DNA of 48,407 nt from Oscillospiraceae bacterium (GCA_004556975.1 SFFD01000008.1:1-48407); one strand, 5' to 3'; positions 33,362 through 41,128 are shown, counted from the stretch's first letter. Numbers and translations are program-made. Notes: a model not told the origin generated them from the letters alone.

Positions 33362-35340
33362 AGGTTGCAAAATCCGCGGGGTTCTGTTTCGGCGTAAAAC
33401 GCGCGGTGGGCATTGCCGAAAGCTATGCCGAAAAAAAAATTCCCGCGGTGACCCTTGGTGAAATTATACATAACCCGGTTGTGGTAGAGGACCTTAGAAG
33501 CAGAGGCGTGTTTCCCATTGAAAATATAGAAGAGTGCCCTGCGGGCTATACGGTGATACTTCGTTCCCACGGGGTGCCCATGTCCTTAATAGAGAAACTT
33601 GAAGAAAAAGGCATTCCTTACGCGGATGCGACCTGCCCCTTTGTGGAAAGAATCCACAAAATTGTGGAGGAACGAACCGCCGCCGGCGACGTAGTTATAC
33701 TTACCGGAAACCCTGATCACGCCGAGGTTAAAGGCATTATCGGACATGCAAAAGGCAAGGTCTATGTGGTGCGAAATTTAAAGGAATTGGAAGAATTGGT
33801 CGAAAAAGAGAAAATGCTTTGTGCAAAATGCCATACATTGCTTTCTCAAACGACGTTTTTAAGGGCAGAGTGGGAAAAATGTGAAAAATTTGCGAAAAGG
33901 GTATATACAAATTTATTGATTTTTGATACAATATGTTATGATGCTTATACTAAACAAATGGAAGCAGCAAAACTTTCTAAAGAGTGCGACAAAATGATCG
34001 TAATCGGCGGGAAAAACAGCTCCAATACCGCAAGGCTTTTGGAGACATGTGCTGCCAACTGTCCGGCTGTTTTGATAGAGTATCCATCGGAGCTAAAGCC
34101 GGATTATTGGAAATGTTGCAAGGTAATGGGCATCACTGCCGGTGCGTCCACCCCAGCCGGCGTAATTAAGGAGGTACTACAAACCATGAGTGAAAACAGA
34201 GTAGAAGAAAACAACTTTGAGGAAATGCTTGAGCAATCCTTCAGAGACGAAGAATCCAAATACGTCAGAAACGGCGATAAAGTTGAAGCCACCGTTATGG
34301 TAGTCAAAGATACCGAAATCGTTGTCAGCGTAGGAAGCAAACACACCGGATTCGTTTCTGCAGAAGAGCTTTCCGATGACCCCAACGTAAAGCCTGCTGA
34401 TATCGTCAAAGTGGGCGACGTCATCACCCTTAAAGTACTTAAGGTCAATGACGCCGAAGGCACCATGATCCTTTCAAAGAAAAAGGTTGATGCCGAAAAG
34501 AACTTCCAGCGCGTTGAAGACGCAGCCGGAACCGACGAAATCTTTGAAGGAATCGTTGTAGAGGTAGTTAAGGGCGGCGTTATTGCCGTTACCGACGGTG
34601 TACCTGTTTTCATCCCTGCTTCTCAGGCTACTGCCTCCAGAAACGATTCTCTTGACGGTCTTCTTAAACAAAACGTAAGATTCAGAATTCTTGAAGTCAA
34701 TCCCCAGCGTAAACGCGCAATCGGTTCCATCCGCAGCGTGCTTGCAGAGGAGAGAAAAGCAAAACAGGCAGCCTTCTGGGATTCCATTGAGGTTGGCCAG
34801 ACCTATACCGGAAAAGTCAAGTCCCTTACTTCTTACGGCGCATTTGTTGACCTTGGCGGCGTAGACGGTATGGTTCATGTTTCCGAGCTTTCCTGGCTTC
34901 GCGTCGCACATCCTTCCGACATTGTCAAAGTCGGCGATACTCTTGAAGTATTTGTAAAAGATGTTGACAAAGAGAACAAGAAAATCAGCCTTGGCTATAA
35001 GAAAGAAGAGGACAACCCTTGGGAGATTCTTAAGAGAGATTATCCTGTCGGTTCCACCGCAAAGGTTAAGATTGTCAGCATGACCGCATTTGGCGCGTTT
35101 GCCAACATCATTCCCGGCATTGACGGTCTTATTCATATTTCTCAGATTTCCCATGACAGAATTGCAAAGCCCCAGGATGTTCTTTCCATCGGTCAGGAAG
35201 TTGAAGTCAAGATTACCGACATCGACTTTGACAAACACCGCGTAAGCTTTTCCATGAAAGCTCTTGAAGAACCGCCCGTCAAAGAAGAAGCTCCCGCAGA
35301 AGAGGCCCCCGCAGAGGAAGAAGCTCCTGCCGAAGAATAA
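33352..35340 (+). CDS. ispH: IspH (HMB-PP reductase) fused to ribosomal protein S1
   Basis: A 662-residue fusion typical of Clostridia. Residues 1-278 are 4-hydroxy-3-methylbut-2-enyl diphosphate reductase, the last step of the MEP isoprenoid pathway. Its [4Fe-4S] ligands are C12 (GFCFGV), C95 (ATCPFV) and C195 (FDTICYD), with H40, H73, H123 and E125 and the LSQTTF loop. Residues about 290-640 hold four S1 RNA-binding repeats (for example VKSLTSYGAFVDLGGVDGMVHVSELS and VSMTAFGAFANIIPGIDGLIHISQIS), then an acidic tail of EEAPAEE repeats. A ribosome-binding site and ATG lie at the domain junction, annotated separately. Confidence 0.95.
   Translation: MQIKVAKSAGFCFGVKRAVGIAESYAEKKIPAVTLGEIIHNPVVVEDLRSRGVFPIENIEECPAGYTVILRSHGVPMSLIEKLEEKGIPYADATCPFVERIHKIVEERTAAGDVVILTGNPDHAEVKGIIGHAKGKVYVVRNLKELEELVEKEKMLCAKCHTLLSQTTFLRAEWEKCEKFAKRVYTNLLIFDTICYDAYTKQMEAAKLSKECDKMIVIGGKNSSNTARLLETCAANCPAVLIEYPSELKPDYWKCCKVMGITAGASTPAGVIKEVLQTMSENRVEENNFEEMLEQSFRDEESKYVRNGDKVEATVMVVKDTEIVVSVGSKHTGFVSAEELSDDPNVKPADIVKVGDVITLKVLKVNDAEGTMILSKKKVDAEKNFQRVEDAAGTDEIFEGIVVEVVKGGVIAVTDGVPVFIPASQATASRNDSLDGLLKQNVRFRILEVNPQRKRAIGSIRSVLAEERKAKQAAFWDSIEVGQTYTGKVKSLTSYGAFVDLGGVDGMVHVSELSWLRVAHPSDIVKVGDTLEVFVKDVDKENKKISLGYKKEEDNPWEILKRDYPVGSTAKVKIVSMTAFGAFANIIPGIDGLIHISQISHDRIAKPQDVLSIGQEVEVKITDIDFDKHRVSFSMKALEEPPVKEEAPAEEAPAEEEAPAEE
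34168..34188 (+). promoter_or_regulatory. Internal ribosome-binding site and ATG at the IspH/S1 junction
   Basis: AAGGAGG (34168-34174) followed after 11 nt by an in-frame ATG (34186-34188), codon 279. This would give a separate 384-residue S1 protein starting MSENRVEENNFEEML. The site sits exactly between the two domains, where a selected start would be expected. Confidence 0.6.
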
Positions 35341-35360
35341 TACATAGTTTTATATGTGTA

Positions 35361-35395
35361 AAATATCCGCCCGCTTTGCGGGTGGATATTTTTTT
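35361..35395 (+). terminator. Intrinsic terminator after ispH-S1
   Basis: AAATATCCGCCCGC (35361-35374) pairs with GCGGGTGGATATTT (35378-35391), one G-T pair, loop TTT, followed by further T's. Confidence 0.9.
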
Positions 35396-35416
35396 GAAAA
35401 AATTTTATTTTACCCA

Positions 35417-35459
35417 TTGACTTTAGTGTGGTAATGTGGTAACATATTACCACACTAAA
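35417..35459 (+). promoter_or_regulatory. Promoter with overlapping palindromic operator
   Basis: TTGACT (35417-35422), a 17-bp spacer and TAACAT (35440-35445) form a promoter. A perfect 14-bp inverted repeat (35422-35435 with 35446-35459) covers it from the -35 edge to beyond the -10. Inside it GTGGTAA occurs twice directly (35430-35434 region and 35436-35442) and once inverted (TTACCAC, 35447-35453), giving an alternative palindrome GTGGTAA-N4-TTACCAC. This is the layout of a repressor operator. The repressor is not identified; an RNA hairpin function is the alternative. Confidence 0.7.
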
Positions 35460-35474
35460 ATAACGGAGGGCAAA

Positions 35475-35537
35475 ATGCTCGGAACAAAACAAAATTCTTC
35501 CTCCATCGGGCGACACCAACGCAAAGCTTGCAAATAA
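35475..35537 (+). CDS. Possible 20-residue leader peptide of the amino-acid transporter operon
   Basis: A short frame reading MLGTKQNSSSIGRHQRKACK, with GGAGGG 4 nt before its ATG. It begins just downstream of the palindromic promoter and ends about 45 nt before the transporter's first gene. The end is rich in basic residues with one Cys. It may be a regulatory leader peptide or chance. No terminator/antiterminator pair was found next to it. Confidence 0.4.
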   Translation: MLGTKQNSSSIGRHQRKACK

Positions 35538-35582
35538 CAGAAAAAACAAAAAACAGCTTTGACAAACGGAGGACTTTTTACC

Positions 35583-36359
35583 ATGAAAAAAATAATCGCA
35601 ATAATTTTGGCAGCAATTTTTACTTTAAGCATGACTGCGTGCTCAAAACAGGAAGAGCAAAGCGACCTTGATTATGTTATGAATAAAGGCGTGCTTGTTG
35701 TCGGCGTAACGGAATTTGAACCTATGGATTATCTTGACGAAAACGGAGAATGGATAGGCTTCGATGCAGAGCTTGCAAAAGCCTTTGCCGAAAGCCTTGG
35801 TCTAAAAGCGGAATTTGTAAAGATTGACTGGAGCAAGAAAACCATGGAGCTTTCGGGCAAGACTGTTGACTGCATATGGAACGGTATGACGCTTAACGAC
35901 GAAGTACTGGCAAGCATGGAGTGCTCAAAAGCATATTGCAGCAATGCTCAGATTGTAATTCTTCCAAAGGAAAAAGAAAATTTGAGCATGGACGATCTTA
36001 AAAACCTTTCTTTCGCTGTTGAAAACGGTTCCGCAGGGCAGGCGGCTGCCGAAGCAAACGGATTTAAATTTACTCCGGTGCTTACACAGGCAGACGCCGT
36101 TATGGAAGTTGCCTCCGGCACCTCCGACGCTGCCATTATCGATTCGCTTATGGCGGCGGCAATGGTGGGCGAGGGAACCGGTTACCCGGACCTTACCTAT
36201 ACAATCTCTCTTACTGCGGAAGAATACGGCGTGGGCTTCCGCAAAGGAAGCAAGCTTGCCGAAAAGCTCAACGAGTTTTTTGCGAATAGCTATGCTGACG
36301 GCAGCCTTTTGAGCACGGCAGAAAAATACGGCGTACAGGCAGCGGTGCTCGAACAGTAA
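35583..36359 (+). CDS. Amino-acid ABC transporter substrate-binding lipoprotein
   Basis: A 258-residue extracellular binding protein of the SBP_bac_3 family. The signal MKKIIAIILAAIFTLSMTAC ends in a lipobox with the lipidated Cys at residue 20. The family start KGVLVVGVTEFEPMDYLDENGEWIGFDAELAKAFAESLGL and later GKTVDCIWNGMTLNDE and NLSFAVENGSAGQAAAE follow. These capture polar amino acids (Gln, His, Arg, cystine); the exact ligand is uncertain. I chose ATG 35583, after GGAGG, not an upstream in-frame start at 35559. A permease and ATPase gene follow. Confidence 0.9.
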   Translation: MKKIIAIILAAIFTLSMTACSKQEEQSDLDYVMNKGVLVVGVTEFEPMDYLDENGEWIGFDAELAKAFAESLGLKAEFVKIDWSKKTMELSGKTVDCIWNGMTLNDEVLASMECSKAYCSNAQIVILPKEKENLSMDDLKNLSFAVENGSAGQAAAEANGFKFTPVLTQADAVMEVASGTSDAAIIDSLMAAAMVGEGTGYPDLTYTISLTAEEYGVGFRKGSKLAEKLNEFFANSYADGSLLSTAEKYGVQAAVLEQ

Positions 36360-36393
36360 GCGCGAGCACGAAAAAGGCGACACAATAAAAAAG

Positions 36394-36421
36394 AGCCTTC
36401 CCCCTTCCGGGGAAGGCTTTT
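36394..36421 (+). terminator. Intercistronic terminator between binding protein and permease
   Basis: GCCTTCCCC (36395-36403) pairs with GGGGAAGGC (36409-36417), loop CTTCC, followed by TTTTAT. It probably gives more binding protein than membrane parts. Confidence 0.85.
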
Positions 36422-36440
36422 ATGGATAAAGGAGAAAACA

Positions 36441-37208
36441 ATGTCCGATTTTTCACAGCAATTTCCGGTTGTGTTTGGCGCGCTTAACGAAGGATTTTTG
36501 CAAACGCTGAAGCTGTTTGCAATTACTCTTGCGGGTGCGCTTCCGCTTGGGCTTGTCATATATTTCGGCGAGGTAAATTCATGGGCGCCGTTTGCCGCGC
36601 TTGCAAGTCGGCTTTCCGCGGCGCAAAAAAGCGCCGCCCTCGCAAAATTTTTAGAAAGCTTTTGCCCGATTGCCGCTTTGGTGAAGTTTATAATTTGGGT
36701 TGTGCGCGGAACGCCTCTTATGCTTCAGCTTTTGGTGATTTATTATTTTCCCGGTCTTGTATGGAACAATCCCATCTGGGGCAGCGGCATGGAGGGACGC
36801 TTTCTTGCTTCCGCCGCGGCGTTCGTGTTCAACTACGCCTGCTATTTTGCGGAAATTTACCGCGGCGGGATTCAAAGCGTGCCAAAAGGTCAGCAGGAAG
36901 CCGGTCAGGTTCTTGGTATGACAAAAAGCCAGATTTTTTTCAAAGTAACTCTGCTGCAAATGATAAAGCGCATTCTGCCCCCGATTTCAAATGAAATAAT
37001 CACTCTTGTAAAGGATACTTCTCTTGCAAGGGTCGTTGCTTTACAGGAAATAATATGGATGGGCGAGGAATTCCTTAAAGGTTCGCGCGGAATTGCCGGC
37101 GCAATCTGGCCGCTGTTCTTTACGGGCACTTATTACCTTGTGTTTTCCGGAATACTTACTGCTCTGCTTAACCGCGCGGAACGCAGGCTTGACTTCTTCA
37201 AAGCATAA
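36441..37208 (+). CDS. Amino-acid ABC transporter permease
   Basis: A 255-residue inner-membrane subunit of the HisM/GlnP family. Membrane segments are seen near residues 20-45, 75-105 and beyond; LIIWVVRGTPLMLQLLVIYY-type FIIWVVRGTPLMLQLLVIYYF is the family signature, and the EAA loop is QQEAGQVLGMTKSQIFFKVTLLQ near residue 150. A stretch of about 30 residues after the first helix (LASRLSAAQKSAALAKFLESF) makes the N-terminal part longer than in GlnP. AAAGGAG precedes the ATG. Confidence 0.92.
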   Translation: MSDFSQQFPVVFGALNEGFLQTLKLFAITLAGALPLGLVIYFGEVNSWAPFAALASRLSAAQKSAALAKFLESFCPIAALVKFIIWVVRGTPLMLQLLVIYYFPGLVWNNPIWGSGMEGRFLASAAAFVFNYACYFAEIYRGGIQSVPKGQQEAGQVLGMTKSQIFFKVTLLQMIKRILPPISNEIITLVKDTSLARVVALQEIIWMGEEFLKGSRGIAGAIWPLFFTGTYYLVFSGILTALLNRAERRLDFFKA

Positions 37209-37219
37209 AGGAGGACAAA

Positions 37220-37993
37220 ATGCCTATACTTGAAATAGAAAATTTACAGAAAAGCTTTGACGGGCAAAAAGTGCTTCGCGGAATAAGTCTTTCATTGGAA
37301 AAAGGGGATGTTGTGACGCTTATCGGGCCGTCAGGCAACGGAAAAACGACTTTGCTTCGCTGCATAAATTTTCTTGAGACGCCGGACGGAGGCTCTATTA
37401 CAGTAAACGGCGAAAAAATTTTTGACGCGGCAAAGGCAGCTCGTCAAAGTGAAGCGGAAATCCGTAAAAAGCGCCTTCATTTCGGCATGGTGTTTCAAAA
37501 TTTCAATCTGTTTCCTCAATATACGGCGTTACAGAATGTGGCGCTTGCAAAGGAACTTTTGGAAAAAGAGCGTGCCGGTAAATCTTTAAGCGCAAGGGAA
37601 ATAAAGGCCGGTGCCGAAAAGGAAGCACGGGCCTTGCTTGCCCAGGTAGGCTTAAGCGACAAGGCTGATTATTATCCACACCAGCTTTCCGGCGGCCAGC
37701 AGCAGCGTGTTGCCATAGCGCGCGCTCTTGCGCTTCGGCCGGATATACTCTGCTTTGACGAGCCCACGTCGGCGCTGGACCCGGAACTTACAGGAGAGGT
37801 GCTTCGCGTTATAAAATCTCTTGCAGACGGCAGCACAACTATGATAATTGTTACCCACGAAATGGCCTTTGCCAGAGATGTGGCAAGCAAAATTGTGTTC
37901 ATAGAAAACGGCAAAATTGCGGAAGAGGGCACACCGGAGAAAATTTTTGAGCATCCTGATAACAGGCGGGTAGCGGAGTTTATACGCGGATAG
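37220..37993 (+). CDS. Amino-acid ABC transporter ATPase
   Basis: A 257-residue ATPase of the GlnQ/HisP family that powers the preceding permease. Walker A is GPSGNGKTT near residue 37, the Q-loop FQNFNLFPQYTALQNV, the signature LSGGQQQRVAIARAL, Walker B ILCFDEPTSALDPEL and switch His IVTHEMAFARDVA. A short insertion (LEKERAGKSLSAREIKAGAEKEA) follows the Q-loop helix; GlnQ proteins are tighter there. AAAGGAGG precedes the ATG, 11 nt after the permease. Confidence 0.95.
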   Translation: MPILEIENLQKSFDGQKVLRGISLSLEKGDVVTLIGPSGNGKTTLLRCINFLETPDGGSITVNGEKIFDAAKAARQSEAEIRKKRLHFGMVFQNFNLFPQYTALQNVALAKELLEKERAGKSLSAREIKAGAEKEARALLAQVGLSDKADYYPHQLSGGQQQRVAIARALALRPDILCFDEPTSALDPELTGEVLRVIKSLADGSTTMIIVTHEMAFARDVASKIVFIENGKIAEEGTPEKIFEHPDNRRVAEFIRG

Positions 37994-38013
37994 GCAAAGC
38001 GTAAGGCAAATTG

Positions 38014-38042
38014 TTTACAGGCTTTTATCCTTATGCTATAAT
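38014..38042 (+). promoter_or_regulatory. Sigma-A promoter of the GNAT gene
   Basis: TTTACA (38014-38019), a 17-bp spacer and TATAAT (38037-38042) with TGC in front (extended -10), about 33 nt before the GTG start. Confidence 0.85.
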
Positions 38043-38074
38043 CATGCCAGCATAAGTGAAAGGGGAAAGCTTGG

Positions 38075-38560
38075 GTGATAACAATTAAAGAAACCACCGC
38101 AAAAGAACTTGATAACGTAAAGGCTTTGTGGGCAGACGGGGACGTTATGAAATTCGTAGGATTTCCCGACGGACTTTTACAGACAGATGATGAAATGAAA
38201 GCGTGGCTTGATTGGATAGAATCCGAAAGACCGCAAGTAAATCACTATTCAATTTTTGACGGTTCCGTATATTGCGGAGAGACTTTTTACAGCATAGACA
38301 GTAAGCATGGCAACAGCGCCTCAATGGATATAAAGCTTTTTGGCTTCGCAAGAGGAAAGGGAATTGCGGCGAAGGCTCTTTCTTACGCAATAGAGCAGGC
38401 GTTTGAAAACGGTGCGGAAAAGGTGTGGGTGGACCCGAACCCAAATAATGAAAAAGCGCTTGCGCTTTATAAAAGGCTTGGATTTGTACAAAAGCCAAGA
38501 CCGGAATATCTTGCAGAAGATGAAAATATAGCGTCAGTATATATGGAAAAGCAAAAATAA
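38075..38560 (+). CDS. GNAT-family N-acetyltransferase
   Basis: A 161-residue acetyltransferase related to the RimJ/RimL and Acetyltransf_3 group. Motif A is FGFARGKGIAAKALSYAIEQAFE near residue 90, and VWVDPNPNNEKALALYKRLGFVQ is the C-terminal CoA-contacting part. The acceptor is unknown. The start is GTG at 38075, with AAAGGGGAAAG in front. It has its own promoter and terminator, so it is a single-gene unit. Confidence 0.87.
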   Translation: MITIKETTAKELDNVKALWADGDVMKFVGFPDGLLQTDDEMKAWLDWIESERPQVNHYSIFDGSVYCGETFYSIDSKHGNSASMDIKLFGFARGKGIAAKALSYAIEQAFENGAEKVWVDPNPNNEKALALYKRLGFVQKPRPEYLAEDENIASVYMEKQK

Positions 38561-38599
38561 ATATGTGAAAAACGGAATCTTATATTAAAGGCAAAAGTT

Positions 38600-38635
38600 A
38601 GCCCGGCGAACAGAAATATTCGCCGGGCTTGTTTT
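38600..38635. terminator. Intrinsic terminator between converging genes
   Basis: AGCCCGGCGAA (38600-38610) pairs with TTCGCCGGGCT (38619-38629), an 8-nt loop, followed by TGTTTT on the plus strand. Confidence 0.87.
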
Positions 38636-38692
38636 GTATTCGTATATTGCAAGACCAAATCAGCGGTTAAACCGTTCTGAAGCCAAAAGGCT

Positions 38693-39550
38693 TCAGAATT
38701 CATCTTGGTGCTCAAAGAAAAAATTTCGGTAGGCAAGAACGCCGGGAAGCTCGGTCCATGGGCGGGAAACCGGAGGAGTGGAATCAAGATCGTAAATTTT
38801 GGCATAAGGAAGGGCAAGCAAAAACGGAGAATGTGTGGAAATCACAAGCTGGCAATGTAAAAACCGCACGGAATCCGTCAGGAAACGTGCGAACTCCTGC
38901 TGCTTTTCCGGCGAAAGGCTGTTTTCGGGTTCATCAAGAAGAAAAAGCGCGCTTTCACGAATAGCATTGGTGAAGAAAGCCAAGGCGCTCTCTCCGTTGG
39001 AATTTTCTTTTATGTTGCAGCCGAGGTTTCGCCGGACGTATTGCGACACGGTGCGGCGGCGGGCTTCGCTTTGCGCCTTCAGCGCTTCGTAATCGTCAAG
39101 GGTTTTGAAGCTGTAGCTTGTGTATTTTTCGCTGCGGTACTTCGCAAAAAGCTCCTCGCGGTTTCGGTCTATGCCATCGTTCATGCTTCGTATATCCAAA
39201 AGAAAATCAAAAACGTCATCGCTTGTTATAATACGGCTTTCTTTTGGGAGGGTGCGGCTTTCGGCGGAGGTGCGGTGCACATAGTCGTCGAAAAAAGGGC
39301 TTTTGTTGAACGGAACGCCGCGGCGAATGCAAAGCTTTTCGGCAATTACGTTGAGCACGGTGCTTTTGCCGCTTCCGTTGCCGCCGTAAAAAATCGTAAT
39401 CGGCTCAAATTCAAAGCGGGGCAGCTTGCGGTAGGTAAACACGCCGAAGGGATATGTGCTGCTGTAACAGGTTTTGAGCAGCTCCCCGCAGCTATATTGG
39501 AATTCCAGCTCGCAATCCTCCGACGGAAAGGAAAAACTTTCAAGATACAA
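38693..39550 (-). CDS. AAA-family ATPase (AbiEii/OLD-like ABC-type ATPase domain)
   Basis: A 285-residue single-domain ATPase of the predicted AAA_21/AAA_15 kind. Walker A is FYGGNGSGKSTVLNVIAEKL, Walker B ALFLLDEPENSLSPEKQQEFARFL and the later switch is LVISTHSPFLLALP. A middle insertion of about 100 residues is partly coiled (DGIDRNREELFAKYRSEKY and DDYEALKAQSEARRR). No TOPRIM or nuclease domain is attached. I start at TTG 39550 because AAGGAGG ends 8 nt before it; a longer frame to 39622 crosses that site. Such ATPases occur alone and in defence modules; no partner is next to it. Confidence 0.85.
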   Translation of the reverse strand: MYLESFSFPSEDCELEFQYSCGELLKTCYSSTYPFGVFTYRKLPRFEFEPITIFYGGNGSGKSTVLNVIAEKLCIRRGVPFNKSPFFDDYVHRTSAESRTLPKESRIITSDDVFDFLLDIRSMNDGIDRNREELFAKYRSEKYTSYSFKTLDDYEALKAQSEARRRTVSQYVRRNLGCNIKENSNGESALAFFTNAIRESALFLLDEPENSLSPEKQQEFARFLTDSVRFLHCQLVISTHSPFLLALPYAKIYDLDSTPPVSRPWTELPGVLAYRNFFFEHQDEF

Positions 39551-39565
39551 TAGACGCACCTCCTT

Positions 39566-40016
39566 TATATAATAATGTATAGCATACGACGAAGAATTAC
39601 AAGGGCAAAATTGATCATACAAACGCTTATTCTTTTAATAAAAATAAAGGAAAACCGTCAAGCTGCACAAAAAATAAGGCTTATTTTCATACACAATGAC
39701 AGTACGTTTTTTGGAGGACAAAAGTTTTTTAAAGGGTGCCTAAATTTCGGCATGTTGCACTATACGGAATACTCTGTTTTGTATAGTTTGACGAAAAAGT
39801 AAAACAATCAAGTTTACACAATTTATATTTATTTTATAAACTATTGTTATTGAGAATAAAAATTATCTAAATTAAACAAAAATTATTACAAGTTTTTTAC
39901 AAAACGGTAAACTACCAAAAATTGATTTTACAAAGAGAAAATACTATAATTATACCATGAAGCAAAGCTTCATATTTTATAATGACAATTCTAACAAGAA
40001 TTAAGGAGGAAACATT
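39566..40016. promoter_or_regulatory. Regulatory gap between the AAA ATPase and the ABC importer
   Basis: About 450 A/T-rich nt with no convincing gene; the one open frame (39575-39802) has no ribosome-binding site. A promoter for the importer is TTGATT (39922-39927), 17 bp, TATAAT (39945-39950). Its leader has hairpins ATGAAGC-AAA-GCTTCAT (39957-39973) and AATTCT-AACA-AGAATT (39987-40002), the second right against the AAGGAGG site. ACTATAC (39759-39765) pairs with GTATAGT (39781-39787). On the minus strand TTGTAA and TGCTATACA near 39575-39600 may serve the ATPase gene. Confidence 0.55.
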
Positions 40017-41075
40017 ATGAAAAAGCTTATCGCCATTTTGCTTTCAGCAATTATGGTACTTGGTCTTGCGGCCTGCGGCCCTACCCAGACCGGTATTGAC
40101 ACGGAAAACCTTGAAGTGCATGAAGAAGTTACGGGCAAAGTAGTTATCTACACTTCTATGTACCAGGACATCATCGAAGCTCTTCAGGTAACTCTTGACA
40201 AAGTTTTCCCGAACTGCGAAATCGAATTCTTCCAGGGCGGCACCGGCACTATCCAGTCTAAAGTTACCGGCGAACTTGAAGGCGGAAAACTTGGCTGCGA
40301 CATCCTTATGGTTGCGGAGCCTTCCTATGCTCTTGAGCTGAAAGAAATGGGTCTGCTTCACGCATACAAATCCCCCGAGGCAGAGAGTCTTGCTTTTGAC
40401 TATGACCCCGAAGGTTATTGGTATCCCGTTCGTATTTCCAACATGGTTCTTGCTTATAACCCCGAAAAATTCTCTAAAGACGAAGTAGCCGATTCCCTTA
40501 AAGATTTTGCCTATAACGAAAACCTCAAAGGCATGATTTCCATGTCTAACCCTCTTACCTCCGGTACTGCGCTTGCTTCCGCCGTTGCACTTAGCAGCAA
40601 CTATGGCTATGAATATTTCGATGCTCTTGCAAAACAGGAAGTTATGATCGAGTCCGGCTCTGTTGCTCTTACCAAACTTGAAACCGGCGAGTGCAAAGAG
40701 ATTATGATTCTTGAGGAATCCGTACTTAAAAAGAGAGAAGAAGAACAGTCTAAGATTGAGTGCATCTATCCTACCGACGGCACCATTGTTTGTCCTTCTC
40801 CTATTATGACCATTAAAGATGAAATGAGCGCAAACGCCAACTCCGCGGCTTGCGAAGTTATCACCGACTGGTTCCTTTCTCAGGTTGGTCAGTCCGCAAT
40901 CGTAAAGGGCTGGATGCACTCCGTCCGCAGCGATTATCCGGAGCCTCCCTATGACGCAATCGCAACCAAGGAAATCACCGCAAACGAAATGCCCATCGAC
41001 TGGGAGTTCTGCTATAAGAACCGTTCCGAGGTTCGTACCGCATTTGAAGAGAGAGTTAAACTTCCTGAAGGCTAA
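40017..41075 (+). CDS. COG1840-type ABC transporter substrate-binding lipoprotein
   Basis: A 352-residue binding lipoprotein of the AfuA/FbpA-like group. The signal MKKLIAILLSAIMVLGLAAC ends in a lipobox (LAAC, Cys 20). The mature part begins KVVIYTSMYQDIIEALQVTLDKVFPNCEIEFFQGGTGTIQSKV and has the group's MSNPLTSGTALASAVALS block. Members bind Fe3+, 2-aminoethylphosphonate or similar; the double-Tyr iron site of FbpA is not obvious, so the ligand is undecided. Codons look strongly biased, in keeping with high expression. A hairpin lies immediately before its AAGGAGG. Confidence 0.88.
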   Translation: MKKLIAILLSAIMVLGLAACGPTQTGIDTENLEVHEEVTGKVVIYTSMYQDIIEALQVTLDKVFPNCEIEFFQGGTGTIQSKVTGELEGGKLGCDILMVAEPSYALELKEMGLLHAYKSPEAESLAFDYDPEGYWYPVRISNMVLAYNPEKFSKDEVADSLKDFAYNENLKGMISMSNPLTSGTALASAVALSSNYGYEYFDALAKQEVMIESGSVALTKLETGECKEIMILEESVLKKREEEQSKIECIYPTDGTIVCPSPIMTIKDEMSANANSAACEVITDWFLSQVGQSAIVKGWMHSVRSDYPEPPYDAIATKEITANEMPIDWEFCYKNRSEVRTAFEERVKLPEG

Positions 41076-41128
41076 TTTCAGCTCTTTGAAGACAGACTGA
41101 TAAACAGTGATTCTTTAGAATTACAAAG

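Noticed and set aside
38693..39550. Defence-island reading of the AAA ATPase
   Set aside because: No nuclease, reverse transcriptase, toxin or other partner is adjacent; flanks are a GNAT gene and a nutrient importer.
39575..39802. 75-residue open frame in the gap before the COG1840 importer
   Set aside because: No ribosome-binding site, A/T-driven composition (K, I, L, F) and overlap with promoter and hairpin elements.
39847..39859. Fur-like box (TTATTGAGAATAA) upstream of the importer
   Set aside because: Only a short palindrome that A/T-rich DNA gives easily; it falls well short of a 19-bp Fur consensus, and the ligand need not be iron.
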